Positions 8,431 through 15,097 of a stretch of 45,802 nt of DNA are shown piece by piece (position 1 is the stretch's first letter; every line of letters begins with the position of its first letter). Both the position numbers and the translations under genes were made by a program. Source of the stretch: Fusicatenibacter sp. (GTDB lineage: Bacteria; Bacillota; Clostridia; Lachnospirales; Lachnospiraceae); assembly GCA_017887445.1 (NCBI GenBank), contig JAGHIA010000003.1, positions 1 through 45,802 on the forward strand. The letters run 5' to 3'. The notes beneath the pieces are model-generated. The model was given only the letters and a program-made list of their open reading frames with translations, was not told where the DNA came from and did not search any database.

Positions 8431-8502
8431 GCTGATACCACTATAGTATATTGAACTGAGGAAATCTCCCGCGAAATTTCTCATTCAAATGTTAAAAAGA
8501 CT

Positions 8503-9408
8503 TTACTCCTGAAACTTCGAATCCTTCAAAAGATCTTCATACAGTTCCTTATATATAGCCGGCCTGAAATCTGTTGCGCCGTCAATCAGCGGATTCGGTT
8601 CAAATTTTTCTCTTGTTGCAAGAGTCAGATCAATCGTTGCCGTATACATTTTGTTCTGGATTGCTTTCGGATCGGTAAACGGATAACCTGCAAAATACTC
8701 TGCCTCCCAGAAATTGGTGCTTGGCCCTATGATGCTGGCGCCACCCCAGAAAACATTATAAAGATCCTTTCCTGCCAGGTTTGCCGATACAATGTAAATC
8801 TGATTCGTGATGCATCCGGCCTCCAGGGTTGTAGAACCAAGCGCAATGCCATGGCATTTTGCAAGTGCGGTACAGTTGATATAAAGCCGGCAGCCTTTCG
8901 CAGCATAATACCTCATCAGTTCCTGGAAACAATAGGAATCATAGCAGATAGCAAGTCCAATCGGTCCCCAGGGCGTATCAAAAATGAAAGGTTTCTTGCC
9001 TCTGGCAGCCCAGTGCGGTTCCGGATAAGGTAAATGAATCTTTCTGTATGCACCAATCACGCCGTCCGGTCCACAAACGCATGCCGAATTATAGATAACA
9101 CCAGGATCATCCTCATCGCGCTCCGGCATACCAAATGCCACATAAACACCAAGTTTTTTTGTCAACTCCCCAACGGCCTCAGAAGACGGTCCCGGAACAG
9201 TTTCCGCCAACTTGCTCTGCATTTTTTCCGGTTTTGCCTTTTCCTCTTCCTCATCATAACCCGTAAGTGCCATCTCCGGGAAAACCACCAGATTAGATCC
9301 TTCGGCAGCAGCTGCTTCAATGTATCCAAGAATCCGATTTAGATTTGACTCTTTGTCACCCCATTTAGCATTAAAGGCAACCGTTGAAACTTTAATAATG
9401 TCTTTCAT
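8503..9408 (-). CDS. nitrilase-superfamily amidohydrolase
   Basis: A 301-residue carbon-nitrogen hydrolase that cleaves an amide or N-carbamoyl bond. The Glu-Lys-Cys triad is visible: E45 (VFPEMALTGY), K123 (YRKIHLPYPEPHWA) and C155 (LAICYDSYCFQELMRYYA). Length and spacing fit a single-domain amidase; the substrate cannot be assigned. ATG at 9408 has GAGGAG upstream and replaces a start seven codons earlier. It is a single gene with its own strong promoter and a terminator-like hairpin in the leader, so attenuation is likely. No transporter or partner enzyme sits beside it to suggest a pathway. Confidence 0.92.
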   Translation of the reverse strand: MKDIIKVSTVAFNAKWGDKESNLNRILGYIEAAAAEGSNLVVFPEMALTGYDEEEEKAKPEKMQSKLAETVPGPSSEAVGELTKKLGVYVAFGMPERDEDDPGVIYNSACVCGPDGVIGAYRKIHLPYPEPHWAARGKKPFIFDTPWGPIGLAICYDSYCFQELMRYYAAKGCRLYINCTALAKCHGIALGSTTLEAGCITNQIYIVSANLAGKDLYNVFWGGASIIGPSTNFWEAEYFAGYPFTDPKAIQNKMYTATIDLTLATREKFEPNPLIDGATDFRPAIYKELYEDLLKDSKFQE

Positions 9409-9463
9409 ATCGACTCCTCCTGATATCACTGATTTTCGGTACGGATTCCTGTCTATTCAACAA

Positions 9464-9503
9464 AAAAGGCACAAGGCCGTGCCGTGTACACTTCCTTGTG
9501 TCT
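9464..9503 (-). terminator. leader terminator (possible attenuator) before the amidase gene
   Basis: On the minus strand CACAAGG (9500-9494) pairs with CCTTGTG (9476-9470) and is followed by CCTTTTTTG. It lies between the promoter and the start codon, so it would stop transcription before the gene unless overridden. No known riboswitch was recognised here. Confidence 0.6.
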
Positions 9504-9512
9504 TCAACACCC

Positions 9513-9540
9513 ATTATAGCACGATAAATCATTCTGTCAA
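9513..9540 (-). promoter_or_regulatory. sigma-A promoter of the amidase gene
   Basis: Minus-strand TTGACA (9540-9535), a 16-bp spacer ending TGC (extended -10) and TATAAT (9518-9513) are near consensus. The predicted leader is about 100 nt. Confidence 0.8.
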
Positions 9541-9801
9541 TGTCAAAAAATCTCTTTTTAACGCATAAAATTTTAAATTATTTATGCAATTTTGCCCTTA
9601 TCCCCTTTGATATTACCTGCTGGATCTGTCTTAATTTCATTCATTATCCACAGCGGTTCCAGGCGTAGGCGCTGCCGGTCTCCAGGCAGAGACAGGAAGC
9701 GAAAGTCTCCCAGGTCCTGTCCGCATTGGAAAAGAAACATGCACAGAGCAGACAGCTGGCAGAGTGAGCACATAACAGCCAAGGAGATCATTAACAAAAG
9801 T
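9541..9801. other. intergenic, nothing assigned
   Basis: A minus-strand frame at 9582-9797 ends LWIMNEIKTDPAGNIKGDKGKIA-like (positions 9584-9655) and could be a protein remnant, but it has no ribosome site and no family I recognise. No RNA gene was seen. Confidence 0.3.
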
Positions 9802-9945
9802 GTAACAGTTCAGCCTTGCTGAACCATTACACGCTTCGCGATGCACAGAAACTGCATTTCCTGCAGTTTCGCGCTGCAGGCCTCGGGATTTTCGCACATT
9901 CTGTGCGAAAACACCTCTCGGGATAGCGGCAGGCTGAACTACTAC
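9802..9945. mobile_element. 144-bp MITE with 8-bp target duplication
   Basis: Inverted relative to the copy at 6983. Ends GTAACAGTTCAGCC and GGCTGAACTACTAC; 144 bp; flanked by exact ACAAAAGT repeats at 9794-9801 and 9946-9953. It lies just upstream of the SPFH operon promoter. Confidence 0.92.
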
Positions 9946-9973
9946 ACAAAAGTAACTTTTTATTGTTATTTTA

Positions 9974-10023
9974 TTGACATTCTTTTGGACTGGTGGTATT
10001 ATAATGATATCAAAATGATATCA
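9974..10023 (+). promoter_or_regulatory. promoter and tandem-palindrome operator of the SPFH operon
   Basis: TTGACA (9974-9979), 17 bp and TATTAT (9997-10002) form a good sigma-A promoter. Immediately downstream the 8-bp palindrome TGATATCA occurs twice (10005-10012 and 10016-10023) with centres 11 bp apart. Two subsites at 11-bp spacing are the classic target of ribbon-helix-helix repressors such as Arc, and such a protein is encoded in this operon. Confidence 0.75.
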
Positions 10024-10066
10024 TGTTTTTGTGCATGAACTTTTTATGGAAGGGAGAGGTGATTGT

Positions 10067-10996
10067 ATGGAAAGCAGAAGAATTGAGCAGAGGGAGATTC
10101 GTCCTTTGAATGGCTATGTGCTGCTGCTTTTGGTGATTGTCGGATGGTTTGGTGCTTTGGGGATGCTTGCTTTTGGAATGATGAATTCGGTCGGAATTTT
10201 TATGGGAATCGGGATTCTTCTGATCATCCTGCTCCCGCTTTTGTGCTATGGATTGAAGATCGTGAATCCTAACGAGGCCATGGTCCTTACTTTGTTCGGT
10301 AATTATTATGGAACGATTCTGAAAGAGGGTTTTTATTTCGTCAATCCTTTTACAACGTCCTTTAATCCCACGGAGCCTGGAAAGACCGGTGTCAAGAAGA
10401 CGGTCTCGCTGAAAAGTGTTACGCTCAACAACGGGACGCAGAAGGTCAACGACGTGCTGGGGAATCCGGTGATCGTTGGGGCGGTGGTCGTGTGGAAGGT
10501 GGCCAACCCTACCCAGGCGGTGTTCCATGTTGAGAATTACGCGGAATATCTCTCCATACAGACGGATTCTACCATCCGCAATATCGCTATGATGTATCCT
10601 TATGACCTGATGGACGACGAGGCGGCGGACAGTGAGAAAACCCTGCGGGGCAGCGCCCAGGAGATCGCGGAGAGTATGAAGGAGGAGCTTTCCTCCCGCG
10701 TGGAGTCTGCCGGACTGGAGATTGAGGAAGTGCGGATCACGCATCTTTCTTACGCGGAAGAGATCGCGGCCGCCATGCTGCAGCGGCAGCAGGCTACGGC
10801 AATCATCGCCGCAAGACAGAAAATTGTCGAGGGCGCCGTCAGTATGGTGAAAATGGCTATCGACAAGCTGGGCGAGGACGATATCGTGCTTCTGGACGAG
10901 GAGCGCAAGGCGGCAATGGTCTCCAACCTTCTTGTGGTGCTCTGCTCCGGCAAGGACGCCCAGCCGGTGGTCAACAGCGGAAGTATTTATCAATAG
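10067..10996 (+). CDS. SPFH/Band 7 domain membrane protein
   Basis: A 309-residue protein with two N-terminal membrane helices (about 17-38 and 42-62) and a stomatin/prohibitin-like SPFH domain. The domain starts [24 protein letters not shown] and continues through the EGFYFVNPF motif, [21 protein letters not shown] and the long helix with [24 protein letters not shown] proteins form oligomeric membrane scaffolds; the client is unknown. ATG at 10067 has GGGAGAGGTG upstream; the in-frame ATG at 10031 lacks a site. The ribbon-helix-helix gene follows 13 bp later and is probably co-transcribed. Confidence 0.9.
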   Translation: MESRRIEQREIRPLNGYVLLLLVIVGWFGALGMLAFGMMNSVGIFMGIGILLIILLPLLCYGLKIVNPNEAMVLTLFGNYYGTILKEGFYFVNPFTTSFNPTEPGKTGVKKTVSLKSVTLNNGTQKVNDVLGNPVIVGAVVVWKVANPTQAVFHVENYAEYLSIQTDSTIRNIAMMYPYDLMDDEAADSEKTLRGSAQEIAESMKEELSSRVESAGLEIEEVRITHLSYAEEIAAAMLQRQQATAIIAARQKIVEGAVSMVKMAIDKLGEDDIVLLDEERKAAMVSNLLVVLCSGKDAQPVVNSGSIYQ

Positions 10997-11009
10997 GATG
11001 TGATGTGGA

Positions 11010-11294
11010 ATGTCTGAAGAAAAAAAACTTCAGGAAAAAGAAGAGCTTCTTCGCCGGAAATTGGAAAAAATCCAGGCCATGGAGGAGGAAGTCAAAGAGC
11101 GTGAGAAAGCGCTGAAGCTCCGTGAAAAGAGCAAGAAACAGCTGATCCTCCGCCTCTCTCCCACCCTGTGGGAGGAGATCGCCCGCTGGGCGGACGAGGA
11201 TTTCCGCTCCATCAACGGCCAGATTGAATTTCTTTTGACGGAATGTGTACGAAAACGAAAAAAAGGCCATAGTTCCGGGGAAGACTCTCTTTGA
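11010..11294 (+). CDS. coiled-coil plus Arc-type ribbon-helix-helix protein
   Basis: A 94-residue protein. Residues about 1-45 form a charged heptad coiled coil (LQEKEELLRRKLEKIQAMEE). Residues 46-85 match an Arc-like ribbon-helix-helix: the KKQLILRLSPTLWEEIARWA strand and helix, then RSINGQIEFLLTECVRKRKK. Such proteins dimerise through the strand and bind DNA. It lies 13 bp after the SPFH gene. The tandem TGATATCA site in the operon promoter has Arc-like spacing, so autorepression is a reasonable inference. The coiled coil might contact the SPFH partner, but nothing in the sequence shows this. Confidence 0.75.
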   Translation: MSEEKKLQEKEELLRRKLEKIQAMEEEVKEREKALKLREKSKKQLILRLSPTLWEEIARWADEDFRSINGQIEFLLTECVRKRKKGHSSGEDSL

Positions 11295-11308
11295 ACACTG
11301 CGCATACA

Positions 11309-11335
11309 TGACGATTCAACCCGCGGAATCGTAAC
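11309..11335. repeat. solo GTAAC-end hairpin, decayed
   Basis: GACGATTCAACCC and GCGGAATCGTAAC form a dyad like the terminal 28 bp of the 133-bp MITEs. It could act as a weak terminator after the preceding gene. Confidence 0.45.
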
Positions 11336-11365
11336 CCGCGCACATGATCGGAAGGAGGGGTCGCA

Positions 11366-12100
11366 ATGAAGAAACGAAACATGATTGGAATTGCAGCGGC
11401 GCTGATTGCCGCGCTGGCAGGATGCTCCGCAGCGGAGCCGGATTATATGGAGCTCCGCAGCCAGGCGCTGGAAACACTGGATCAGGAGGCTGCCGTCCAT
11501 ATGGTGAACGATTACACAATTTCCATGGACGGACAAAACGAAACCATCTCCACAGAACTGTGGTTCGTCAATTCGCTTACCTGGGTACAGATCACCAGCC
11601 AGACCGGCGGCACAAAGAACTGGACGGTAACAAAAAACGGCGAACAGTATGCACGGACACAGGCCTCTGAACTGGATACCGGATGGACAAAAATGGATAC
11701 CCAGACAGTTATGGAACATGTGGGCCGCGGTGTTTATGAGGAAACCATGACGTTGGTGGAAGGAAGTCAGGAGAACGGCGAGACGAAGATCATTTGCAGC
11801 GTACCTGAGGACGCTCTGTTTGAACATTGGCAGAGCCAGGCACAGCAGGTGCCGGAGGATATGCAGGAGACACTGGAAAAACCGGTTTCTGTCCAGTATA
11901 CCTATTATCTGGACAAAGAAGACCGGCTGTCCCGCATCGAAGCCCTATCGGAAAGCACAATGAAACAGCAGGCCGGCGACGAACTGAAAGAGGTAAGCAT
12001 AAGCACAGAATCACTTGCGGAATTTACCCCCGTCTCCAAAGACGAGGCGCTGGAGAACATCCAGGAAATTTATGACCAGGCGGTGAGCGAAACCGAGTAG
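11366..12100 (+). CDS. lipoprotein of unknown function
   Basis: A 244-residue exported lipoprotein. A signal peptide ends in the lipobox LAGC with the lipidated Cys at position 20. The mature part is hydrophilic and probably beta-rich. It repeatedly shows the pattern of LolA/LppX-like Firmicute lipoproteins that assess another chain (LWFVNSLTWVQITSQTGG, YTYYLDKEDRLSRIEALSES). I do not recognise a specific family. GGAAGGAGGGG precedes the ATG. It is separated from the SPFH pair by about 70 bp that include a decayed hairpin, so it may or may not belong to that operon. A MITE begins 16 bp after its stop codon. Confidence 0.75.
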   Translation: MKKRNMIGIAAALIAALAGCSAAEPDYMELRSQALETLDQEAAVHMVNDYTISMDGQNETISTELWFVNSLTWVQITSQTGGTKNWTVTKNGEQYARTQASELDTGWTKMDTQTVMEHVGRGVYEETMTLVEGSQENGETKIICSVPEDALFEHWQSQAQQVPEDMQETLEKPVSVQYTYYLDKEDRLSRIEALSESTMKQQAGDELKEVSISTESLAEFTPVSKDEALENIQEIYDQAVSETE

Positions 12101-12116
12101 AGCCCCAAAGATAACC

Positions 12117-12250
12117 GTAACGATTCAGTCCGCTGAATCGTTACGGCATCCGTCCAATAAAAATCGCTTCGCGATGGGACGGATGCCCGCAGGCGCTACG
12201 TTTTTCATACGGTCTGTGCATTTACTGCACAAACCGGGTTAAATAGTTAC
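12117..12250. mobile_element. 134-bp MITE (133-bp family) with 8-bp target duplication
   Basis: Starts GTAACGATTCAGTCC, ends GGGTTAAATAGTTAC, and is flanked by exact AGATAACC repeats at 12109-12116 and 12251-12258. The interior hairpin GCATCCGTCC...GGACGGATGC is diagnostic of the family. No ORF. Confidence 0.9.
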
Positions 12251-12305
12251 AGATAACCGTCTCAGAGGAACCGTCTCCGGGCTGCTGACCTTCGGAAATT
12301 TTCTG

Positions 12306-12334
12306 TTTACAAATCATACATGTTGTGCTAGAAT
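12306..12334 (+). promoter_or_regulatory. promoter of the orphan cobalamin-riboswitch RNA
   Basis: TTTACA (12306-12311), a 17-bp spacer ending TGTGC and TAGAAT (12329-12334) form an extended -10 sigma-A promoter. Transcription would start near 12341, just before the aptamer. Confidence 0.75.
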
Positions 12335-12344
12335 ACGGTTGTGT

Positions 12345-12552
12345 ATAAATTCCATATCAACAGTTTAAGTGCATCTGCATTCTTTGGAATGCCGGTGAAG
12401 AGGGAATCAGGTGCGAATCCTGAACGATCCGGTCACTGTATCGAGGGAGCAATCTGCATAAGTCCATTGTATGTCCGCAAGCATATGAGAAGGAGCAGAA
12501 ACGCGATGATCTCCAAGCCAGGAAACCTGCTTAAACTGCATAAGGTTGAGGC
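12345..12552 (+). promoter_or_regulatory. cobalamin riboswitch aptamer
   Basis: The conserved order of the cobalamin aptamer is readable. A GCATCTGCATT stem strand is followed by GCCGGTGAAGAGGGAATCAG, GTGCGAATCCTGAACGATCC, GTCACTGTATC, then the B12-box-like AAGCCAGGAAACCTGC at 12514-12529, and a closing CTGCATAAG strand. It is preceded by its own promoter. Downstream there is no plus-strand gene, only a terminator at 12754-12783, so this riboswitch is an orphan. Confidence 0.88.
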
Positions 12553-12753
12553 TTCCGAGTAAAGTTTCCATCCACATTTGTTATGAGATATGGAATGCCT
12601 GATGAAAAAGAACATTTTCGCCAGGAACCTTGAGAGCGGGATTTATGCATTGCATTAAACGGCAGGGTGATCACTTCGGCTGACGAATGTTCTGTTATAT
12701 CATGGCACTTTCCTCCGCAATCAGGTGTTATGATTTTCCGCTTGCAGAATACA

Positions 12754-12783
12754 CGGGCAGCCGGGGTGGCTGCCCGTTTTTTT
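12754..12783 (+). terminator. rho-independent terminator of the riboswitch RNA
   Basis: CGGGCAGCC-GGGGT-GGCTGCCCG followed by seven T. Confidence 0.92.
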
Positions 12784-12854
12784 ATTCAGATCAGACTTTC
12801 ACGCGGCCGCTTCAAACCGCCCCGCGGATCAGAGCCAGACAGCCGCAGTCTAAA

Positions 12855-12900
12855 CAAAAACCTCGGCCGGTGAGATATTTTCTCCCGTCCGAGGTTTTTG
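12855..12900. terminator. bidirectional terminator
   Basis: CAAAAACCTCGG...CCGAGGTTTTTG forms a stem with T-runs on both strands, separating the riboswitch RNA from the Nudix gene on the opposite strand. Confidence 0.8.
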
Positions 12901-12926
12901 TTTCCGTCCAATGCCTGTCAGACGCG

Positions 12927-12991
12927 CTGCAGGCCTCGGGATTATCGCACATTCTATGCGAAAACACGACGGCGGCAGGCTGAACGGTTAC
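12927..12991. mobile_element. truncated 144-bp MITE
   Basis: CGCTGCAGGCCTCGGGATTA through GGCAGGCTGAACGGTTAC matches the right half of the 144-bp elements in the orientation of the copy at 9802. The left half is missing. Confidence 0.75.
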
Positions 12992-13000
12992 TGATATTTG

Positions 13001-13606
13001 CTATTTCAAAAAATAAAATGGATCCGGATTTTTGAGAAAGTGCATCAGCTGATACGCGCACATGATCGCCACATGTTCCTCACGAAGGATCCGCTCCACC
13101 TCCTTGCGGTCCGCAAGGACAACCTCGATCTCCTCGCTCTCCTCCAGAAACTTCCGGCTGACCTGGCCTGTGGCGTAGCCGTATACAGAGGCGCAGGACT
13201 CGTCGGTCATTCCGATGGTCGTAAAGTACGGCTTCTCAAAACACTCCTCCGCGTCCAGCGGCTGGAAGGTCAGGCCCGTCTCCTCATGCATCTCACGGAC
13301 GGCGGCCTCCCGGTAATCTTCGCCGTCTTCCACAAGACCGGCGGGAAATTCATAGATATAATCGTCGATGCTCACCCGGTACTGACGCACAAGGATCACT
13401 CTGTCACGGTTCTCTCCGTAGAGACTGTAAATGATCACACCGTCGGGACGGTTTTTCTTTGTCTTCAGCTTCATCTGCCCGATGCTTTTCGCCCGGGAAG
13501 CCACATAATAATTCAGCGGTTTTCCCACCCGGTTTTTCCCTTCCACATAATACAAATTGACGTATGGATTGTCCGTCTGTTTTGTGATCTTCTCAATCTC
13601 TGCCAT
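13001..13606 (-). CDS. Nudix hydrolase, ADP-ribose pyrophosphatase type
   Basis: A 201-residue cytoplasmic hydrolase of nucleoside-diphosphate-linked compounds, most like ADP-ribose pyrophosphatases. The Nudix box is complete at 90-112 (GLVEDGEDYREAAVREMHEE then TGL), with the upstream RQYRVSIDDYIYEFPAG strand typical of this subfamily. The start has AAGGAGAGG upstream. It follows ribU on the same strand after 66 bp, without an obvious terminator between, so it may share the FMN-riboswitch transcript. The link may only be positional. Confidence 0.9.
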   Translation of the reverse strand: MAEIEKITKQTDNPYVNLYYVEGKNRVGKPLNYYVASRAKSIGQMKLKTKKNRPDGVIIYSLYGENRDRVILVRQYRVSIDDYIYEFPAGLVEDGEDYREAAVREMHEETGLTFQPLDAEECFEKPYFTTIGMTDESCASVYGYATGQVSRKFLEESEEIEVVLADRKEVERILREEHVAIMCAYQLMHFLKNPDPFYFLK

Positions 13607-13672
13607 TGCTTTTCCTCTCCTTTTCCGGTTCCCAAAAGGCGTGTCTGGGAATGCGTCTGCGTTCTGATGCTG

Positions 13673-14317
13673 TTAACCCATGGCCTCGCCCTTCAGGATC
13701 CTGCTGATATGTTTATATAATAACAGAGTGATCACCGAAACCACAACCCCTTTCAGCAGATTGAACGGCACAACAGCAAACAGGCAGAAGGTCGGCAGGT
13801 TTGTGATGGCCGCATTGACCGCGGTGCCCATACCGACCAGCGCGTCGATGGGCATTCCAAACGCAGCCGCGTAAGCCGGGAGAAGTACAAAGGCGTTGAT
13901 CAGACCTCCCACGCCAGCCATGATGACCGTGCCAAGCACCATTCCGATAATAGCAGATTTGCGTGTTTTCTTTCTCTGATAAACCAGCGCGGCCGGCACG
14001 ATCAGCGCGCAGCCGATGATGAAATTCGCGAATTCTCCCACAAACGCTGTGCTCGTTCCGTTGATGACCAGGTTCAGCAGCACCTTTACCAGTTCGATCA
14101 GCACACCGGCCAGCGGTCCCATGGCAAAGGCTCCCACCAGTACCGGAAGCTCGCTGAGGTCGATCTGGTAAAAGGACGGCGCAAAGGGCAGGGGGATATC
14201 AAAGAGCATCAGCACGACCGCGATCGCCGCCAGCATTCCCACCTGCACCATATACCTGGTTTTTCCAATGGATTGACTTCTTGTTACTGGTTTCTGTGTT
14301 GTTGTTTCTGCATTCAT
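13673..14317 (-). CDS. ribU: ECF transporter S component, riboflavin-specific
   Basis: A 214-residue membrane protein with about six helices that binds riboflavin and works with a shared ECF energising module not encoded here. Residues 1-20 are a polar tail. MVQVGMLAAIAVVLMLFDIP then FYQIDLSELPVLVGAFAMGP and LAGVLIELVKVLLNL are characteristic of RibU. Specificity is backed by the FMN riboswitch in its leader (14783-14900). AAAGGAAG precedes the ATG. The leader is about 600 nt and contains a terminator and an inserted 144-bp MITE between the riboswitch and the gene. Confidence 0.88.
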   Translation of the reverse strand: MNAETTTQKPVTRSQSIGKTRYMVQVGMLAAIAVVLMLFDIPLPFAPSFYQIDLSELPVLVGAFAMGPLAGVLIELVKVLLNLVINGTSTAFVGEFANFIIGCALIVPAALVYQRKKTRKSAIIGMVLGTVIMAGVGGLINAFVLLPAYAAAFGMPIDALVGMGTAVNAAITNLPTFCLFAVVPFNLLKGVVVSVITLLLYKHISRILKGEAMG

Positions 14318-14386
14318 ACGTCATTCTTCCTTTCTTTTTTCCGGAAATCTCCATCCGGAGCATCAGAGCATGTTTGAAAATCCATT

Positions 14387-14530
14387 GTAACAGTTCAGCC
14401 TTGCTGAACGATTACACGCTTCGCGATGCACAGAAACTGCATTTCATGCAGTTTCGCGCTGCAGGCCTCGGGATTTTCGCGCCTTCTGCGCGAAAACACC
14501 TCGCGGGATAGTAGCAGACTGAACTGTTAC
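14387..14530. mobile_element. 144-bp MITE inserted in the ribU leader
   Basis: Ends GTAACAGTTCAGCC and CTGAACTGTTAC, exactly 144 bp, flanked by AATCCATT at 14379-14386 and 14531-14538. Removing it restores a hairpin AGAGCATGTTTGAAAATC / GATTTTCAGATACGTTCT of family D, so it inserted into the loop of an older repeat. Confidence 0.93.
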
Positions 14531-14608
14531 AATCCATTCCATGATTTTCAGATACGTTCTGCCGCCCACAGATATGCCGCCACGGTGAGCAGTAACTTCA
14601 AAGCGCGC

Positions 14609-14643
14609 AAAACCGCCCGAAAGCTTTCACTTCCGGGCGGTTT
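14609..14643 (-). terminator. expression-platform terminator of the FMN riboswitch
   Basis: On the minus strand ACCGCCCGGAAG...CTTTCGGGCGGT is followed by TTT. It lies about 140 nt after the aptamer and before ribU, the place of a riboswitch terminator. Confidence 0.7.
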
Positions 14644-14723
14644 GATACCATAGACATAAACAACAGCGCCAATGGCCCTGCAGCGGTTCCCATATAACAA
14701 ACTGCCGCATTGCCGTTCCTGCC

Positions 14724-14751
14724 GCAACGATTCAGCCAGCTGAATCACCAC
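14724..14751. repeat. solo GTAAC-end hairpin
   Basis: GCAACGATTCAGCC and AGCTGAATCACCAC match the terminal 28 bp of the 133-bp MITE family. It lies between the FMN aptamer and its terminator. Confidence 0.55.
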
Positions 14752-14782
14752 TGTTTGTACTGCCGTCTTATATTCTGTCACT

Positions 14783-14900
14783 CTTCTTCCATCCAGACTT
14801 TTACTGTTGGTCCCGGAATCGCACCGGGTCAGCCGCAGTTTGAAACTGCGGGTCGCGGACTTTACCGCCAGTGGGGACTTACACCCCGCCCTGAAGATTT
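14783..14900 (-). promoter_or_regulatory. FMN riboswitch (RFN element)
   Basis: Minus-strand order matches the RFN consensus: CTTCAGGGCGGGGTGTAAG, CCCCACTGGCGGTAAAGTCC, GCGACCC with a variable hairpin CGCAGTTTCAAACTGCG, then TGACCCGGTGCGATTCCGGG, ACCAACAGTAAAGTCTGG-type closing (here GTAAAAGTCTGGATGGAAGA). It senses FMN and normally turns off riboflavin synthesis or uptake genes when FMN is plentiful. The downstream gene is ribU. Confidence 0.95.
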
Positions 14901-14922
14901 CCTGTATTTTTTTACGAAGACA

Positions 14923-14951
14923 AGTATATACTCTTTTTTACGTTTCGTCAA
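14923..14951 (-). promoter_or_regulatory. promoter of the FMN-riboswitch/ribU transcript
   Basis: Minus-strand TTGACG (14951-14946), 17 bp and TATACT (14928-14923), about 20 bp before the aptamer. The -35 box lies within the last codons of the ABC exporter remnant. Confidence 0.75.
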
Positions 14952-15097
14952 CATAATTCTCAGGCCCATAATATTCCGCCTGGGTCTCATACAACTTCGC
15001 ATAGACACCGTTCCGCTCCAGAAGCTCCTGGCGGGTGCCACGCTCGCAGAGTCTTCCGTTGTCCAGCACCAGTATCTCGTCGCAATATTTATCTATT
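14938..15097 (-). pseudogene. 3' remnant of an ABC exporter ATPase gene
   Basis: The minus-strand frame ending at TAA (14940-14938) reads [20 protein letters not shown], then [20 protein letters not shown] and [11 protein letters not shown]. This is the end of the nucleotide-binding domain of a multidrug-type ABC exporter, just after the switch-histidine region (compare the usual VLDNGRIVERGTHEEL). About 53 codons remain; Walker motifs and membrane domain are absent, and there is no start. The upstream boundary coincides with the stop codon of the solute-binding protein gene, suggesting a deletion joint. Confidence 0.82.

Larger units (their letters stand above)
12341..12783 (+). ncRNA. putative riboswitch-controlled non-coding RNA
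   Basis: The interval from promoter to terminator is about 440 nt: the cobalamin aptamer, then about 200 nt with no ORF that has a ribosome site, then a strong terminator. Short frames within it (12341-12562, 12667-12873) overlap the aptamer or run through the terminator and are rejected. In Enterococcus and Listeria, comparable B12-riboswitch RNAs sequester an ANTAR regulator of ethanolamine genes. I cannot identify such a site with confidence here. Loss of a formerly regulated gene is the alternative. Confidence 0.5.

Noticed and set aside
9582-9797. 71-codon minus-strand frame
   Set aside because: No ribosome site and no recognised family; possibly a remnant, but not supportable as a gene.
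12341-12562. 73-codon frame over the cobalamin riboswitch
   Set aside because: It overlaps the folded aptamer, has no ribosome site and no recognisable sequence.
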